This document shows positions 5,759 to 5,898 of a stretch of DNA of 5,898 nt, piece by piece (within the stretch, counting starts at the first letter, position 1; every line of letters starts with the position of its first letter). This stretch comes from JAQIBY01 sp034721855 (GTDB lineage Bacteria; Bacteroidota; Bacteroidia; Bacteroidales; ML635J-15), in the NCBI GenBank assembly GCA_034721855.1, contig JAYENB010000013.1, forward strand, positions 1-5,898, given 5' to 3'. Made by a program: the position numbers and the translations under genes. A model generated the notes under the pieces. It made no database searches and was not told the origin of the DNA. It was given only the letters and a program-made list of their open reading frames with translations.

Positions 5759-5898
5759 GTGAAACATTATCTGTAACCGTTCATGTTTTGAAATTAGAAA
5801 TTGGAAATTTGGTAAAGGGCTTGGTAACCATTCACAGTATATTTATTTAACATCAATTTCTTAGTTTATACATTTTTATAATTTCTAATTGACCTAAT

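Noticed and set aside
5773..5834. GTAACCGTTCA and GTAACCATTCA direct repeats after the terminator.
   Set aside because: Only two short copies with one mismatch and no consistent context; chance is sufficient.
5792..5890. 11-bp inverted repeat AATTAGAAATT/AATTTCTAATT near the right edge.
   Set aside because: It is low-complexity A-T sequence with a wide 77-base gap and no other element features.

Overview
The window looks like a chromosomal segment of a Bacteroidota bacterium, probably Bacteroidales-like. The evidence is AT-rich intergenic DNA, a TAnnTTTG-type -7 promoter element, starts without clear Shine-Dalgarno sequences, a Bacteroidota-style OmpA/TPR lipoprotein with an ASPEG motif, and a short deoxynucleoside kinase of the Bacteroidota type. 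This assignment is an inference from family resemblance. No rRNA, tRNA, CRISPR array, phage gene or transposase gene was seen.

Layout. On the + strand at the left is a small exported beta-barrel-like protein (80-586) whose reading frame is cut by one TGA at 512-514, 24 codons before its natural end. Facing it on the - strand is a complete glutamate/aspartate-type sodium:dicarboxylate symporter (733-1950). Farther right, also on the - strand, is an orphan 128-aa protein of unknown function (2137-2523). Then comes about 740 bases without a convincing gene (2524-3261). It holds a 174-bp palindromic MITE-like element with 19-bp perfect terminal inverted repeats and a TACTA target duplication (2646-2829), a doubtful 62-codon ORF (2827-3015, -), three TTAAC boxes spaced exactly 10 bp apart (3030-3054), and a GC-rich hairpin-forming patch (3082-3150) that looks like a dispersed intergenic repeat.

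The right half is on the + strand: a deoxynucleoside kinase for nucleotide salvage that seems to start at a GTG (3262-3879), then a 570-aa outer-membrane lipoprotein with OmpA-like and TPR domains (3992-5704). The lipoprotein has its own -7 promoter element and a strong intrinsic terminator (5726-5758). The last 140 bases are AT-rich with no gene.

The genes do not form one pathway. They are separate housekeeping or envelope transcription units around an intergenic region that has collected mobile or repetitive sequence. The two most distinctive observations are the MITE-like palindrome with its target duplication and the single-codon interruption of the barrel protein.
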